Source: Alistipes montrealensis
GTDB taxonomy: Bacteria > Bacteroidota > Bacteroidia > Bacteroidales > Rikenellaceae
DNA: 64,000 nucleotides
Direction of reading: 5' to 3'
NCBI RefSeq assembly: GCF_018362775.1
Contig: NZ_JAGYXY010000003.1
Span: 62,001-126,000 of the forward strand
Numbering within the stretch: position 1 is the stretch's first letter; each line of letters opens with the position of its first letter. Positions 63,466 to 64,000 of this stretch are shown one piece after another. The notes beneath the pieces are model-generated. The model was not told the DNA's origin. It did not search any database and worked only from the letters and a program-made list of their open reading frames with translations. Made by a program: the position numbers and the translations under genes.

Positions 63466-63577
63466 AGACACTCAACGCCGCTTTCGTCCACTGCGGCGAC
63501 AAATCCCGGGCGGGGGTAAATGCGGTCTTTGACGGTATTCCGGACCGCCCGGGTTAAACCCCTAAAATCATTACGCC

Positions 63578-64000
63578 ATGCGCCGATTGTTCGTCATACT
63601 CGCTACCCTTTCCGTCCTGCCCCTCGCGGCGCAGAACGAAGACGACGTGCGCCAACTCCAGAAGTTCGCGCAGGTTTTCCGTTATCTTTCGGGCCTTTAT
63701 GTCGATGACGTGGACATGAAACCCGTCGTCGAAGGAGCCATCACGGGCATGCTCGAAGAGCTCGACCCCCACTCGGCCTATATCGGAGCCGAGGAGATGA
63801 AAGGCGTGCAGGAGAGTTTCGACGGCGAATTCAGCGGCATCGGTGTGGAGTTCAACGTGCTGCGCGACACGGTGATCGTGGTCAACACCATCGCCGGAGG
63901 CCCTGCCGAACGGGTCGGCGTGCGTGCCAACGACCGTATCGTGCGCATCGATACGCTGAGTTCCGTGGGTATGGGACGTGCCGACGTGCCCAAATACCTG
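63578..64000 (+). CDS. S41-family C-terminal processing protease, partial (cut at window edge)
   Basis: The first 141 residues: a signal peptide (1-about 19, ending in LPLAAQ), the S41 N-terminal helical part (YVDDVDMKPVVEGAITGML, ELDPHSAYI) and the start of the PDZ domain (about 85-130; GGPAERVGVRANDRIVRID). The catalytic Ser/Lys domain is outside the window. These proteases trim periplasmic or outer-membrane proteins. The gene is 112 bp after hisS. Confidence 0.9.
   Translation, partial: MRRLFVILATLSVLPLAAQNEDDVRQLQKFAQVFRYLSGLYVDDVDMKPVVEGAITGMLEELDPHSAYIGAEEMKGVQESFDGEFSGIGVEFNVLRDTVIVVNTIAGGPAERVGVRANDRIVRIDTLSSVGMGRADVPKYL

Overview
The window reads as chromosome from a GC-rich member of the Bacteroidales. 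An Alistipes-like Rikenellaceae is my best guess, from gene content rather than any database match. The pointers are Bacteroidetes promoters (-33 TTTG, -7 TAnnTTTG) in front of many genes, no Shine-Dalgarno consensus, many lipoproteins and SusC/OMP-type barrels, a Rho with a long acidic insertion, LytS/LytTR signalling, a DUF4491 protein and a TrpB2-type tryptophan synthase.

Left part (1-12.4 kb): a TonB receptor with an overlapping DUF1893 gene; rho with an S1/P1 nuclease; an AraC regulator divergent from a secreted flavodoxin; glycerol kinase with a glycerol facilitator; two lipoproteins of unknown function.

Mobile island (about 12.5-20.9 kb): a mobilizable element next to the 3' end of tRNA-Gly(CCC). 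It has a tyrosine integrase, tandem helix-turn-helix genes (the first interrupted by two in-frame TGA codons), mobC and a relaxase, hairpin-rich DNA upstream of mobC (possible oriT), an AT-rich repeat region, a fused nucleotidyltransferase-HEPN protein and an orphan gene. Between the last two lies a stretch of about 610 nt that is almost entirely inverted repeats. On the minus strand it has a promoter at one end and an intrinsic terminator at the other, so it looks like a large structured noncoding RNA. Two 14-bp direct repeats, nested one inside the other, flank the island.

Middle (21-41 kb): acyl-CoA ligase and lepA; lysA; two permease or lipoprotein genes; a YdeI-like gene; an orphan trpB2 preceded by a textbook trp attenuator (27-codon leader peptide with three consecutive Trp codons, alternative stems, terminator hairpin); pheT; a YhhN membrane protein; a GH20 hexosaminidase; mazG; a gamma-carbonic-anhydrase-like gene; a LytS/LytTR two-component pair; and a small periplasmic DUF4890-like protein followed by a 991-residue outer-membrane barrel.

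Right part (44-64 kb): a nitroreductase divergent from an AraC regulator; a four-gene efflux operon (TolC, HlyD, two ABC-2 permeases) with no ATPase gene; a riboflavin-type reductase-deaminase with its domains in reversed order; a phosphoesterase; a DcaP-like porin; a 1.2-kb noncoding stretch with a 102-bp tandem repeat and a rod-shaped RNA candidate that could be 6S RNA; MscS; a DUF4491 protein; an EamA exporter; a CapA-like lipoprotein; rubrerythrin; EttA; HisS; and the start of an S41 protease cut by the window edge.
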